Below, one piece after another: positions 6,487 to 14,939 of a stretch of DNA of 39,268 bases. Numbering within the stretch: the first letter of the stretch is position 1; every line of letters starts with the position of its first letter. The position numbers and the translations under genes are program-made. The DNA is from Elusimicrobiota bacterium (GTDB taxonomy: Bacteria > Elusimicrobiota > Elusimicrobia > UBA1565 > UBA9628): positions 1 to 39,268 of the forward strand of contig DMMY01000028.1 of assembly GCA_003452935.1 (NCBI GenBank), read 5' to 3'. Below the pieces are notes generated by a model. That model did no database searches and was not told the origin of the DNA. It worked only from the letters and a program-made list of their open reading frames with translations.

Positions 6487-7377
6487 CTACGAAATTTCTT
6501 CGCTGCGGCCCGCAAAAACCAGGAGCGTTTGGGCATGCAGCCGCGCCGTCTCCATGACGTCGCGAGCATAACCCCCGCCCAGGGTCACCGCAACGGCAAC
6601 GCCATGGCTTTGGCAACCCTTTCGCACCAGTTCGTCGCGGGCCCGCAGACCCGCCGCGCTGAGCTTGAGTCCCCCAAGAAGGTCGCGCTCCCACCCATCC
6701 ACCCCCGCCTGATAAATGACCAACTCCGGCTTGTGTTCGAAGACCGCGGGCAGGCTTTCGCGCAGACGGTCGAGGTAGGCCCGGTCGCCCATGCCCGCCC
6801 GGAGCTCCACGTCCAGGCTGGAGCGTTCCTTGATCTCGGGGTAGAGGTCTTTCTGGTGCATGGAGAAAGTAAAGGTGTCCGGATCATCGGCGAAGATGGC
6901 GGCGGTGCCGTTGCCCTGGTGAACGTCCAGGTCTATGACCGCGGCTCGGCGGATGCGGCCCTCGGCGCGCATCTTGAGGATGCCTATGGCGATGTCGTTA
7001 ATGACGCAGAAGCCTTCGCCGTGTCCGCGGAAGGCATGGTGCGATCCGCCGCCCGCGTGCAGGCCGGCGCCGCGTTTGAGCGCGTGCCGGCAGGCCAGAA
7101 TGGTTCCGGCCGCTTGGAGGCGATGCGCCCGGGCGACCCGCGGCGTGAAGGGCAATTCCATCAGCGTCTCATCGGCCAGGCTCATCCGTCCGGAAATGGC
7201 TTTGTCCACCCAGTCCGGGTCATGGGCCAGGAGCATATCCTCGCGCGCCGGCTCCCGGGGGGCCGTGATCCGGCAGACGGGAGCCAGGAGCCGCGCGGCC
7301 AATTGGAACTTCTCCGTGGGAAACACGTGTCCGCCCAGGTCGACGGTGTAATGGGGCGAGAAGACGAGGCGGGTCAC
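6487..7377 (-). CDS. Histone deacetylase family (AcuC/HDAC-like) deacetylase
   Basis: The 296-residue protein has the arginase/deacetylase-fold motifs of the family: the paired-His active site GGGSHHAFRGHGEGFCVIND, the zinc-site DLDVHQGNGTAAIF, HQKDLYPE, the second metal aspartate in YQAGVDGWERD, and TLGGGY. Bacterial members remove acetyl groups from proteins or small amides (polyamines, acetoin-related), and the substrate cannot be told here. I chose GTG at 7377, where GTGA overlaps the lnt stop. A longer frame upstream only repeats lnt sequence in another frame. Being sandwiched between lnt and prfB is unusual. Confidence 0.9.
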   Translation of the reverse strand: MTRLVFSPHYTVDLGGHVFPTEKFQLAARLLAPVCRITAPREPAREDMLLAHDPDWVDKAISGRMSLADETLMELPFTPRVARAHRLQAAGTILACRHALKRGAGLHAGGGSHHAFRGHGEGFCVINDIAIGILKMRAEGRIRRAAVIDLDVHQGNGTAAIFADDPDTFTFSMHQKDLYPEIKERSSLDVELRAGMGDRAYLDRLRESLPAVFEHKPELVIYQAGVDGWERDLLGGLKLSAAGLRARDELVRKGCQSHGVAVAVTLGGGYARDVMETARLHAQTLLVFAGRSEEIS

Positions 7378-8903
7378 GGCCGCCAAAAGACCGCCAGGAC
7401 GAGCGCGGCCATGGCCATGAGGCAGAGGCCGCCGAACCAATCCCCGTGGCGCGCGTAAAAAGATCGCCGGGGAAACGGATCGGACGACGGCACTCGCGCG
7501 TCGAGCCGGCCGCGCTGGCCTAGAGCGAGTTGGGCCGTGACCACGCCCCAAGGATCGATGACCGCGGAAATGCCGGTGTTGCCGCAGCGCACCACCGTCA
7601 CCCGGTTCTCGATGGCGCGGTAGATGTTCACCCCGAAATGCTGGTAAGGCCCCCAGGTGTCCTTGTACCAGCCGTCGTTGGTCAGGTTGAACACGAGCCG
7701 CGCCCCGCGTGCCGCGTCAGAGCGCGCCAGGCGCGGGAATGCCGCCTCGTAGCAGATTCCGGCCGCGGCTGTTCCCAAGGGCGTCTCAAAGAGCGGCTGG
7801 AGAGCCGCGCCCGGAGCCAGTCCTCCCATCTGATCGAGGATGCCGATGAACCGGCCGAGGAATTTAAAGGGCACGAATTCCCCGAAAGGCACGAGCTGCC
7901 GCTTGTGGTAGGCGGCTTGCACTTGGCCCTCGGGAGAAATCAGAAAGGCGGAATTGTGGCTCGCGTCCCGGTCCTGGGATACCGCTCCCACGAGTTGGAA
8001 GGATTTGAGCTTGCGCGCCCAGGCGGCCACCTGGGGGATGCCTTGTCTGGCCATGACCCAATCAGGCAGGCAGGTTTCTGGCCAAACCACCAGGTCCGCA
8101 GCGCCGGCCCGCGGCCGGGACAGCAGCTCGGCGAAATTGTCCTGGATGCGCCGCGCGTAGAGGGCATCGAACTTCTGGTACTGATCCACGACCGGTTGCA
8201 GGATCTCAACGCGCAGAAAAGAGCCGCTCATGGCGGCGGACCGCCGCGCCAATTGGGCAAAGCCGTATCCCAGAGACCCGGCGATAAGCAGCAGGATCGC
8301 GCAAGGGTTGATCCATTGGATTTTTCGGCGCTGGAATTCGTCCCACGCGCCCTCACCCACGGCATTGGCGGCCACAACGACAAATCCCAGGAAATGCGGT
8401 CCGGCCAGGCTGCTGACCTGAAGCAGGGATATGAACCGCCACTGCGTGTAGCCGAGCATGTCGATGCACAGGCGCGGTGTCCAACGCTCGCACGCGAAGG
8501 TCACCGCCGTCCAAACCGCGGCCCAGGCCCATGGCCGCAAGGCTCCTTTGGGCTCGGCCCAACGGCCCAGCGCGCCGATAAGCCCCCAATTCAAGGCCAT
8601 GAAAAAGGCGAGGCTGGCCCAGGCTAGAACTCCCACGAACACGGCAAGCCCGGCGAAGCGGCAAGTGCTGTAAATCCAATACAATGCGGTCCCATGAAAG
8701 CCGAAGCCCGCGGCCAGGCCGAGCAGCGCGGCCTGGCGCCAGCCGGACGAGCGCCGCCATAAAGCGAAAAGCGGCGTCAGGGAGAACCAGGCCAGCAGGC
8801 ATAAGCCGGGCCGGGGCAAGGCCAGCGCCGTCAGGCTGCCGCAAGCCAGAGCGCCCGACAGGGCAAGACAATTATTTCTCAATCCCTTCCCGGGCCGCCG
8901 CAC
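7374..8903 (-). CDS. lnt: Apolipoprotein N-acyltransferase
   Basis: The 509-residue inner-membrane enzyme N-acylates the diacylglyceryl-cysteine of lipoproteins. About six hydrophobic segments fill residues 12-220, followed by a periplasmic nitrilase-like domain (about 230-480) and a final transmembrane helix (about 490-507). The catalytic triad is visible: Glu276 (VVWPET), Lys334 (YHKRQLVPFGE) and Cys384 (GICYEAAFP). The start is GTG, six bases after the secA stop. The 3' end overlaps the deacetylase gene by four bases. A complete Lnt supports a diderm envelope with triacylated lipoproteins. Confidence 0.95.
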   Translation of the reverse strand: MRRPGKGLRNNCLALSGALACGSLTALALPRPGLCLLAWFSLTPLFALWRRSSGWRQAALLGLAAGFGFHGTALYWIYSTCRFAGLAVFVGVLAWASLAFFMALNWGLIGALGRWAEPKGALRPWAWAAVWTAVTFACERWTPRLCIDMLGYTQWRFISLLQVSSLAGPHFLGFVVVAANAVGEGAWDEFQRRKIQWINPCAILLLIAGSLGYGFAQLARRSAAMSGSFLRVEILQPVVDQYQKFDALYARRIQDNFAELLSRPRAGAADLVVWPETCLPDWVMARQGIPQVAAWARKLKSFQLVGAVSQDRDASHNSAFLISPEGQVQAAYHKRQLVPFGEFVPFKFLGRFIGILDQMGGLAPGAALQPLFETPLGTAAAGICYEAAFPRLARSDAARGARLVFNLTNDGWYKDTWGPYQHFGVNIYRAIENRVTVVRCGNTGISAVIDPWGVVTAQLALGQRGRLDARVPSSDPFPRRSFYARHGDWFGGLCLMAMAALVLAVFWRP

Positions 8904-8909
8904 GGAGGT

Positions 8910-11612
8910 TCAGGCCCCGTGGCACTTCTTGTATTTCTTCCCGGAACCGCAGTAGCAGGGATCGTTGCGGCCGATCTTGTGGATCTCGCGCGGGCCGTCC
9001 GCGGCCGGCTTCTGCAGGACGGAGTTCCTCGACTGAGCCGCGGCGGGCTTGCCGCCGGCCACGGCCGCCGGCTCCTCGCGCAGCTCGCGCGCCGGCGCGG
9101 GCGGAGGGGGCAGGCGGGGCGCCTGCACCTTGAAGACATATTCCACGGATTGCTCGCGAATCTTGGCCAGCATGGTCTCGAACATGGCGAAAGATTCGCG
9201 CTGATACTCGATCTTTGGGTCCTTTTGCCCGTAGGCGCGCAGGCCGATGGACTTCTTGAGATGGTCGAGATCGTAAAGGTGCCCCTTCCAGGCCTTGTCG
9301 ATCATCTGCAGCAGGATCATCTTCTCGACTTCCCGGAAATTATAGCCCTCGAATTCCTGATCCCTTTGGGCGTAGCGCTCCAGGGCCGCGCGCGTCAGTT
9401 CTTCTTTCAGGACGGCGCGGTCCAGGCGGGCGACCTGGGCCGGGATCTCCCAGTCCAGGGCGAAGACGCGTTCGAGATAGGCCTTGAGCCCGGCCAGATC
9501 CCACGTTTCGGGATAGGAGTCGCCCGGCGCGACCTGGGCCATGCGGTCCGCGATGTCCTCGCGGATCATCATCTTGATCTGCTCGGAGATGGTTTCGTGG
9601 TCCAGGACCTGGTTGCGCAGTTTGTAGATGACCTCGCGCTGCTTGTTCATGACGTTGTCGTAATCGAGCAGCTGCTTGCGGATATCGAAATTGTGCGTCT
9701 CCACGCGCCGCTGGGCGCCCTCGATCTGGCGGGAGACGAGCCCGGACTCGATGACCTCGCCCTCCTTCATGCCCAGCTTCTCCATGATGGTGGAAAGACG
9801 ATCCGAGCCGAAAAGGCGCATAAGCTCGTCATCGAGCGCCAGGTAAAAGCGCGAGGATCCGGGATCGCCTTGCCGGCCGCAGCGGCCGCGCAGCTGGTTG
9901 TCGATGCGCCGCGCCTCGTGGCGTTCGGTGCCCAGCACGTGCAGCCCGCCTACGGACTTTACGTCTCCGTATTCCGAGGTGTCCTGCGGGTTGCCGCCCA
10001 GCAGGATGTCCGTGCCGCGGCCGGCCATGTTGGTGGCGATGGTGACCGCGCCTTTCTTGCCGGCCTGGGCGATGATTTGGGCTTCCATCTCATGGTACTT
10101 GGCGTTGAGGACTTGATGGGGGATCCCCATGGGCCTCAGCATGGCCGAAAGCTTTTCGGATTTCTCGATGGAGCGCGTGCCCACCAGGACCGGCCGCCCC
10201 TTTTTCCAAAGCTCGGAGATCTCCTCGACGATGGCGTTGTATTTTTCCCGTTCCGTGCGGTAGATGAGGTCGGAGAGGTCCTCGCGGACCATGGGATTGT
10301 GGGTGGGTATCTCGCAGACCTTGACTTTGTATATCTCCCAGAATTCGTCCGCCTCGGTCATGGCCGTGCCGGTCATGCCGCCCATCTTGCGGTAAAGCTT
10401 GAAGAAATTCTGGAAGGTGATGGTGGCCAGCGTCTGATTCTCCTCGCGGGGCGCCAGCATCTCCTTGGCCTCCACGGCCTGGTGCAGGCCGTCCGACCAG
10501 CGCCGGCCCGGCATGAGCCGGCCCGTGAACTCGTCGACGATGACCACCTCTCCGTCCTTGATAACGTACTCCACGTCGCGGCGGTAGAGATAATGGGCGC
10601 GCAGGGCCTGGGTGATATGGTGCACCCATTCGCCCTCGAGATCATCGTAGAGATTGGGAATATTAAGAAGCTTCTCAGCCTTTTTGACGCCGTCCTCGGT
10701 CAGAACCGCGGTGTGATTTTTCTCGTCGACGATGGCATCATAGCCCTTGGAGAGATCCGTGCCGTCGTATTTGGCCTTGATCTCCTCTTCCTCTGTGATC
10801 ATGCGCACGTGGAAGGTGGGGATCATGCGGTTGACGATGGCGTAACGGTCCGTGGATCTCTCGGCCGCGCCCGATATGATCAGCGGGGTGCGGGCCTCGT
10901 CGATGAGGATGGAGTCGACCTCGTCGATGATGGCGAAGTTCAGGGGCTGGAGCACGCGCTCCTCGCAGCGCACCACCATGTTGTCGCGCAGGTAGTCGAA
11001 GCCCACCTCGTTGTTGGTGACGTAGGTGACGTCGCTGCGGTAGGCCTCCTGGCGTTCCGGTCCGCTCATGTCGTGCTGAACCCGGCCCACGCTCAGGCCT
11101 AGGAACCGATAGACCGCGCCCATCCATTCGGAGTCGCGCTTGGCCAGATAGTCGTTGACCGTGACCACGTGGACTCCGCGGCCGGTCAAGGCGTTGAGGT
11201 AGACCGGGGCGGTGGCCACCAGGGTCTTGCCTTCTCCGGTCTTCATCTCCGCGATGCCGCCCTCATTGAGCACCATGCCGCCCAGAAGCTGCACGTCGTA
11301 ATGCCTCAGCCCGATGGCGCGCCGGGAAGCCTCCCGCACCAGGGCGAAGGCCTCGGGCAAGAGCTCGAACAAGGCCGCTTTCTCGGCCTCGGCATGGGCC
11401 TTGCGTTCCTCATCGCTCGTGCCGTCCTTGACGTTCTCCATGGCCTCGGCCAGGCGCCGGCGCAGCTCGGCCGTCTTTTCCGGGAAAGCCGAGTCAGGCA
11501 GGGCCTTGACCTCGGCGTCGAGTTCGTTGATGCGGGCCAGCGTGGGCTCGAAGCGCTTGAGCCAGCGCTCGCTGGAAGTTCCGAAGACGGCTTCAAAAAG
11601 TTTTTGGATCAT
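8910..11612 (-). CDS. secA: Preprotein translocase ATPase SecA
   Basis: The 900-residue motor ATPase drives proteins through SecYEG. Walker A is at about 124-131 (MKTGEGKTL), DEVD at the following DEAD-type motif (IIDEVDSILIDEARTPL), and the second RecA fold has TNMAGRGTDI and QLRGRCGRQGDPG. The C-terminus ends in the zinc-binding SEC-C motif (IGRNDPCYCGSGKKYKKCHG), which binds SecB or ribosomes in other bacteria. The start ATG at 11612 gives the canonical MIQKLFEAVFG. The reading frame stays open upstream, but that part is out-of-frame sequence of the SRPBCC gene. It lies eight bases after the SRPBCC stop. Confidence 0.98.
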   Translation of the reverse strand: MIQKLFEAVFGTSSERWLKRFEPTLARINELDAEVKALPDSAFPEKTAELRRRLAEAMENVKDGTSDEERKAHAEAEKAALFELLPEAFALVREASRRAIGLRHYDVQLLGGMVLNEGGIAEMKTGEGKTLVATAPVYLNALTGRGVHVVTVNDYLAKRDSEWMGAVYRFLGLSVGRVQHDMSGPERQEAYRSDVTYVTNNEVGFDYLRDNMVVRCEERVLQPLNFAIIDEVDSILIDEARTPLIISGAAERSTDRYAIVNRMIPTFHVRMITEEEEIKAKYDGTDLSKGYDAIVDEKNHTAVLTEDGVKKAEKLLNIPNLYDDLEGEWVHHITQALRAHYLYRRDVEYVIKDGEVVIVDEFTGRLMPGRRWSDGLHQAVEAKEMLAPREENQTLATITFQNFFKLYRKMGGMTGTAMTEADEFWEIYKVKVCEIPTHNPMVREDLSDLIYRTEREKYNAIVEEISELWKKGRPVLVGTRSIEKSEKLSAMLRPMGIPHQVLNAKYHEMEAQIIAQAGKKGAVTIATNMAGRGTDILLGGNPQDTSEYGDVKSVGGLHVLGTERHEARRIDNQLRGRCGRQGDPGSSRFYLALDDELMRLFGSDRLSTIMEKLGMKEGEVIESGLVSRQIEGAQRRVETHNFDIRKQLLDYDNVMNKQREVIYKLRNQVLDHETISEQIKMMIREDIADRMAQVAPGDSYPETWDLAGLKAYLERVFALDWEIPAQVARLDRAVLKEELTRAALERYAQRDQEFEGYNFREVEKMILLQMIDKAWKGHLYDLDHLKKSIGLRAYGQKDPKIEYQRESFAMFETMLAKIREQSVEYVFKVQAPRLPPPPAPARELREEPAAVAGGKPAAAQSRNSVLQKPAADGPREIHKIGRNDPCYCGSGKKYKKCHGA

Positions 11613-11620
11613 GGTTGGGG

Positions 11621-12091
11621 TTAATTCATGGACAAGTTGTCGAGCATTTTTTCCGAGGATTCCAGGAAGCTTTTGAGGTTCTCGATGGCCTTGCGCCAGG
11701 TCTCGGCCATCCAAAGGCGGGCCTCTTCCCACTGCTGTCCCGCGCCCCAGCCCGTGTGCACGAAGCGCAGCAGGGTGCTGGCGCCGCGGGGCTCCAGGCG
11801 GACGAACACCCGCGTGGCGCAGCCCATGACCGAGGAATATGGTTCCGGGCCTCGCCAGTTGAAGCTGAGCTCCGCGTTGGGCACGATGTCGGCTATGCGG
11901 CAGCCCTGGGTGCTGTTGATCGCCGGGTTCTCGATATCCCAGAACATCTCGTAGGCTCCGCCCGGGGCGGGCTCCACGCGCGCCTTGCGCGCCAGCCATT
12001 GCTCCAGGAGCTCGGGTTTGATCCAGGCCTCGAAGACCTTGTCCACCGGCCGGTCTATGACGACCTGGATGTCGATATCGGGCGAATGCAT
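11621..12091 (-). CDS. SRPBCC / AHSA1-type ligand-binding domain protein
   Basis: About 156 residues with the START-like AHSA1 pattern: IDIQVVIDRPVDKVFEAWIKPELLEQWL at the N-terminus, a G-x-Y-E-M-F-W strand, an LEP....LLRFVHTGW strand and a long C-terminal helix (about 125-150, ETWRKAIENLKSFLES). Such proteins bind hydrophobic ligands or act as Hsp90 co-chaperone-like domains; the role here is unknown. Four Met codons crowd the start (12100, 12094, 12091). The extended -10 box TGCTACAAT overlaps the first, so 12094 or 12091 is more likely used. It appears to head the secA operon. Confidence 0.85.
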   Translation of the reverse strand: MHSPDIDIQVVIDRPVDKVFEAWIKPELLEQWLARKARVEPAPGGAYEMFWDIENPAINSTQGCRIADIVPNAELSFNWRGPEPYSSVMGCATRVFVRLEPRGASTLLRFVHTGWGAGQQWEEARLWMAETWRKAIENLKSFLESSEKMLDNLSMN

Positions 12092-12098
12092 CATGCTC

Positions 12099-12107
12099 AT
12101 TGTAGCA
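12099..12107 (-). promoter_or_regulatory. Extended -10 promoter of the SRPBCC-secA operon
   Basis: On the minus strand the sequence reads TGCTACAAT (TGn plus TACAAT), followed by seven bases and then the ATG at 12091. No good -35 or Shine-Dalgarno is visible. The spacing predicts a leaderless or nearly leaderless transcript. The same nonamer occurs upstream of the serine protease gene (15504-15512). Confidence 0.5.
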
Positions 12108-12145
12108 ATTTGCCCGCGTTCGAGACGGGGGCGGGAGTTTTACGT

Positions 12146-12970
12146 TTAGGAATCGGCCGTTGGCGCGCGATAAGTCTGCAGGCGCTGCCGCCAGCCCGGA
12201 AGCCAGAGCGCTTCGTGCCTGTCGGGCGGGGAGTTTTGCACGCGACGGGTCAGGACCCGGTCCGCTGATTGCGCGAACTCCTCGAGCGCGGGCCGGCCCG
12301 GCAGGGTGCCGTTCATGCCTTGCAGGACCTGCAGCAAGCCCCAAGCCTCGCCGTTGTAGTTCTCCTGAGCCTTGAGCCCCTCGCCTTTGAAGTTGACGTA
12401 GTCCACCAGGGCGTATACTCCGGCCGGCTGCCGCGCCACGCGATAAAATTGGGAGCGCACCCGCCTGCGCTCATCGGGGGCAAGACCGGCCAGCATGCGC
12501 GGCAGGGCGCCTTCGAGCCGCTCGACGATAAAGCGGGCCTGTAGGGGCACGGTTTGGGCCAAGAGCCGGCGAAGCTCGTCCATGCGCTGGGAATGGAAGT
12601 CTTGCTGAAAGTCGCGGCGGCTGGGCCAGGGGCAGCCTACGCAGACCGTGAGCCAATCCGGCAATACCGCGCCGTGGCGCTCCAGAAAAGCCAGCAGTTG
12701 GGGAAAGCTCTCCTGAAACGGACCGCTTCGACCTTCCGGATACCAAATGAAGTGGCCTATGCCCAGGGAGGCGAACTCCTCGCCGCGGTTCCACGAGGTC
12801 AGGCCCGAAGAGGTGCCGCGGCACTCGTTGTGCCAGATCTTGCGCCCAAGACGGCGGACCTGGCTGGGCGGGATGGAAATGTCAAAGCCTGGCGCGGGCA
12901 AGACGGCGACGGCCCCGACGGGGCTCGCCCCGGTCCACAAAAAAAACACGCCGATCCTGAGCGTCCTCAC
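12146..12970 (-). CDS. Exported protein, possible lysozyme-like glycosidase
   Basis: The 274-residue protein begins with a probable signal peptide (MRTLRIGVFFLWTGASPVGAVAV). The central block IWHNECRGTSSGLTSWNRGEEFASLGIGHFIWYP has a Glu followed by GIGHF, which resembles the E...GxGH pattern of phage-type lysozymes. That similarity is by eye only. A C-terminal block YALVDYVNFKGEG....ENYNGEAWGLLQVL also looks conserved. The upstream neighbour is a GH25 muramidase, which supports a cell-wall role. The GTG start is directly preceded by a GGAGGG-TCG-CCCTCC hairpin that would hide the ribosome-binding site. Confidence 0.78.
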   Translation of the reverse strand: MRTLRIGVFFLWTGASPVGAVAVLPAPGFDISIPPSQVRRLGRKIWHNECRGTSSGLTSWNRGEEFASLGIGHFIWYPEGRSGPFQESFPQLLAFLERHGAVLPDWLTVCVGCPWPSRRDFQQDFHSQRMDELRRLLAQTVPLQARFIVERLEGALPRMLAGLAPDERRRVRSQFYRVARQPAGVYALVDYVNFKGEGLKAQENYNGEAWGLLQVLQGMNGTLPGRPALEEFAQSADRVLTRRVQNSPPDRHEALWLPGWRQRLQTYRAPTADS

Positions 12971-12985
12971 GGAGGGCGACCCTCC
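12971..12985 (-). promoter_or_regulatory. Hairpin sequestering the Shine-Dalgarno of the 12970 gene
   Basis: Reading the minus strand, GGAGGG (12985-12980), TCG and CCCTCC (12976-12971) form a perfect 6-bp G/C-rich stem with a 3-base loop. It directly abuts the GTG start codon at 12970. GGAGG is the only plausible Shine-Dalgarno, so folding would block initiation. Confidence 0.5.
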
Positions 12986-13032
12986 CAGGCTGAACGTTCC
13001 TCGGCGCGGTTATGATTATGCCAGGAGGCCGT

Positions 13033-13794
13033 TCATTTGTCAATAGAAATGCGCGCCGCGGGGAATTGTCTCTCGAATTCCTCCGGGCTGCCGTTGAAGA
13101 CATTCATGTCGACCCGACCTCGAATGCCGTCCAATCGGGCATGGTGGGAATACTGCCAGAAGGACCAGACCCGGCCGCTTGAAAGTCGGGGTTTGAACAC
13201 GATCCCTCTGACCCAGAGGCGATATGGATCGACCTGGCCCTCCAAATAGCGCTCATAGGCTTCTCCCGTGACATATATGATCGGAAGAGCGCCGTATCTG
13301 GACTCCACGGCCCGGGAAAAAGCGAAAAACTCGCGCAGGACGTCCTCGCGCGGCGGTCGAGCCTTGCAGTTGCCCATGAATTCGAAGTCCACGGCCGGCG
13401 GCAAAGCTCCGGGCTCAAGCGGGACGGTCTTGATGAAATTGCGGGCCTGTTCGTCTCCCGGCTTGCAGAGCGAGAAAAAATGGTACGCCCCTCGCGCGAT
13501 TCCGCTGCGCGCCGTCCCTTCCCAGTTGGCGCGGAACTCGTGATCCTGGAAGTCTCCGCCTTCGGTGGCCTTGATATAGGCGAATCGGATGCGCTGCGCC
13601 GCGAGTTTTTCCCAAGAGATTTTGCCCTGGTGATGGGACACGTCCACGCCACGGACCGGATAGGCCCTGACATCCGGATAGTGCAAGCGCCAAGAAAACC
13701 CGAGGTATCCCAAAATCCCCAAGCCTGCGATGCCCGCCAGCGCGGTCGAAACGGCCAGTCGAATTCCGCTCACTTCAAGAAATCGGCAACGCAT
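13033..13794 (-). CDS. GH25 muramidase (lysozyme), membrane-anchored or exported
   Basis: The 253-residue protein starts with a hydrophobic segment (about 10-33) acting as signal anchor or signal peptide. The GH25 TIM-barrel motifs follow: GVDVSHHQGKI (Asp51), FAYIKATEG, GAYHFF, AVDFEF (Asp136 and Glu138, catalytic pair), LWVRGI, WQYSHH and a final DMNVFNG. GH25 enzymes cut the MurNAc-GlcNAc bond of peptidoglycan. It lies 62 bases upstream of a second putative lytic enzyme, suggesting a wall-remodelling pair. Family length is usually about 200 for the domain, so the domain is complete. Confidence 0.93.
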   Translation of the reverse strand: MRCRFLEVSGIRLAVSTALAGIAGLGILGYLGFSWRLHYPDVRAYPVRGVDVSHHQGKISWEKLAAQRIRFAYIKATEGGDFQDHEFRANWEGTARSGIARGAYHFFSLCKPGDEQARNFIKTVPLEPGALPPAVDFEFMGNCKARPPREDVLREFFAFSRAVESRYGALPIIYVTGEAYERYLEGQVDPYRLWVRGIVFKPRLSSGRVWSFWQYSHHARLDGIRGRVDMNVFNGSPEEFERQFPAARISIDK

Positions 13795-13868
13795 GCGCCT
13801 TTGGATTTTTCCGCCCGGACCGCGGCTGCCGCATTAAAATAATATATCCTTTTATAGACGGCATCGCC

Positions 13869-14918
13869 ATGAAAAGACATTGGCCTCTCATCCTGCCCCT
13901 GCTTTGCGGAGCCTGCGTCGCTGTCACCGAACCCGTTCTCTCCCCGCACACCGTCGACGCGGGGCAACGGACGGTGGTCCTGGTTTTTGCCGCGCCCGGG
14001 CCGTGGGTGATCAGCGATAGCGAGTCCAAAGCGGAGTCAGCGGCCAAGACCATGCCCTTGTTCAGCGCCGTGGTGCAGACTTTTCAGGACGACCGGGACA
14101 AGGCCGCATCCGCGGGCTTGGCGCAGTACCTGCCGCGCTGGAAGCCGGAGGAGCTCCTGGAGCCGCCGCTCATGAGCGCGCTTTCTTCGAGCGGATTTCC
14201 GGCCAAGTTCGTTTCCGCGGCCGAGGCGGATCTCGGGACCGCCACGCTGCGCGGCTTCAATCGCGCCTCCGACATCCTGGAATGGCAGAGGAAATATTTC
14301 TACGGCGATTTGACCCAGCCTCATCCGCGCGATTACGCGGGCGTCCTTTCCCTGGACGACGCCCTGGTCCTGGAGGTGGGCGTGCTCCCCGCCTTGGCGG
14401 CGGACGACGACGGCAACATGATCCCGACGCTCAACGCCGCCAGCCGGCTGGTGCGCGCCTCGACGCTGCGGGTGGTGTGGCATCACGAGGACAAGGTCGA
14501 GGACCGGGCCGCGGCCCGAAGCCTCTATGAGTTCAAGACCCTGCCCCAACAGCTGATGGATCGCTGGAAAGCGCTCATGCCCGAACTGGCCTCGAAAATT
14601 TCCGCCAGCCTGAGCGCTTCTCTGCCGCCGGCGCCTTCCGCCCCGCCGGCCGGCGGGGCGGAGCCGCTCGCTTCCGGCCCGCCGCCCGCGGGCGGGATGG
14701 GGGTTCCCGCCGTGAGCAGCGCCGCGGCGGCATCCATGCCGGTCGCGCCTGAGGCAACGGCGCCGCCGCCCCAGACGGCGGAGGTTGCCGCGGTGCCGGT
14801 CTCCTCGAGCGCCGCGACGAACCCGCAGTCGCCGCCCGTGGCCCCGATACCCTCGGGCGTTGAGGCAATCGCCGTTTCCAGCGCCAGCGTCGCGCCTTCC
14901 GGACAGGCCGCGCCTTAG
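13869..14918 (+). CDS. Putative lipoprotein with Ala/Pro-rich C-terminal tail
   Basis: I do not recognise the family. The 349-residue product begins MKRHWPLILPLLCGAC, a short signal sequence ending in a probable lipobox with Cys16. Residues about 30-235 form a folded-looking domain (VVLVFAAPGPWVISD, FQDDRDKAASAGLAQYLPRW, YAGVLSLDDALVLEVGVLP, STLRVVWHHEDKVEDRAA). Residues about 245-349 are almost entirely Ala, Pro, Ser, Val and Gly, a disordered tail or wall-spanning spacer. It is divergent from the GH25 gene across a 74-base gap with AT-rich -10-like boxes (TATAGA at 13853-13858). Probably outer-membrane or periplasm facing. Confidence 0.78.
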   Translation: MKRHWPLILPLLCGACVAVTEPVLSPHTVDAGQRTVVLVFAAPGPWVISDSESKAESAAKTMPLFSAVVQTFQDDRDKAASAGLAQYLPRWKPEELLEPPLMSALSSSGFPAKFVSAAEADLGTATLRGFNRASDILEWQRKYFYGDLTQPHPRDYAGVLSLDDALVLEVGVLPALAADDDGNMIPTLNAASRLVRASTLRVVWHHEDKVEDRAAARSLYEFKTLPQQLMDRWKALMPELASKISASLSASLPPAPSAPPAGGAEPLASGPPPAGGMGVPAVSSAAAASMPVAPEATAPPPQTAEVAAVPVSSSAATNPQSPPVAPIPSGVEAIAVSSASVAPSGQAAP

Positions 14919-14939
14919 GGCGCTCGTCGGCGGCCTAGG

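Noticed and set aside
6379..7458. 359-codon plus-strand frame across the deacetylase and prfB starts
   Set aside because: Its content is low-complexity and antisense to two well-identified genes.
8919..11102. 727-codon open frame on the plus strand opposite secA
   Set aside because: It is antisense to SecA, with no known motif; long mirrored frames are expected in GC-rich coding DNA.
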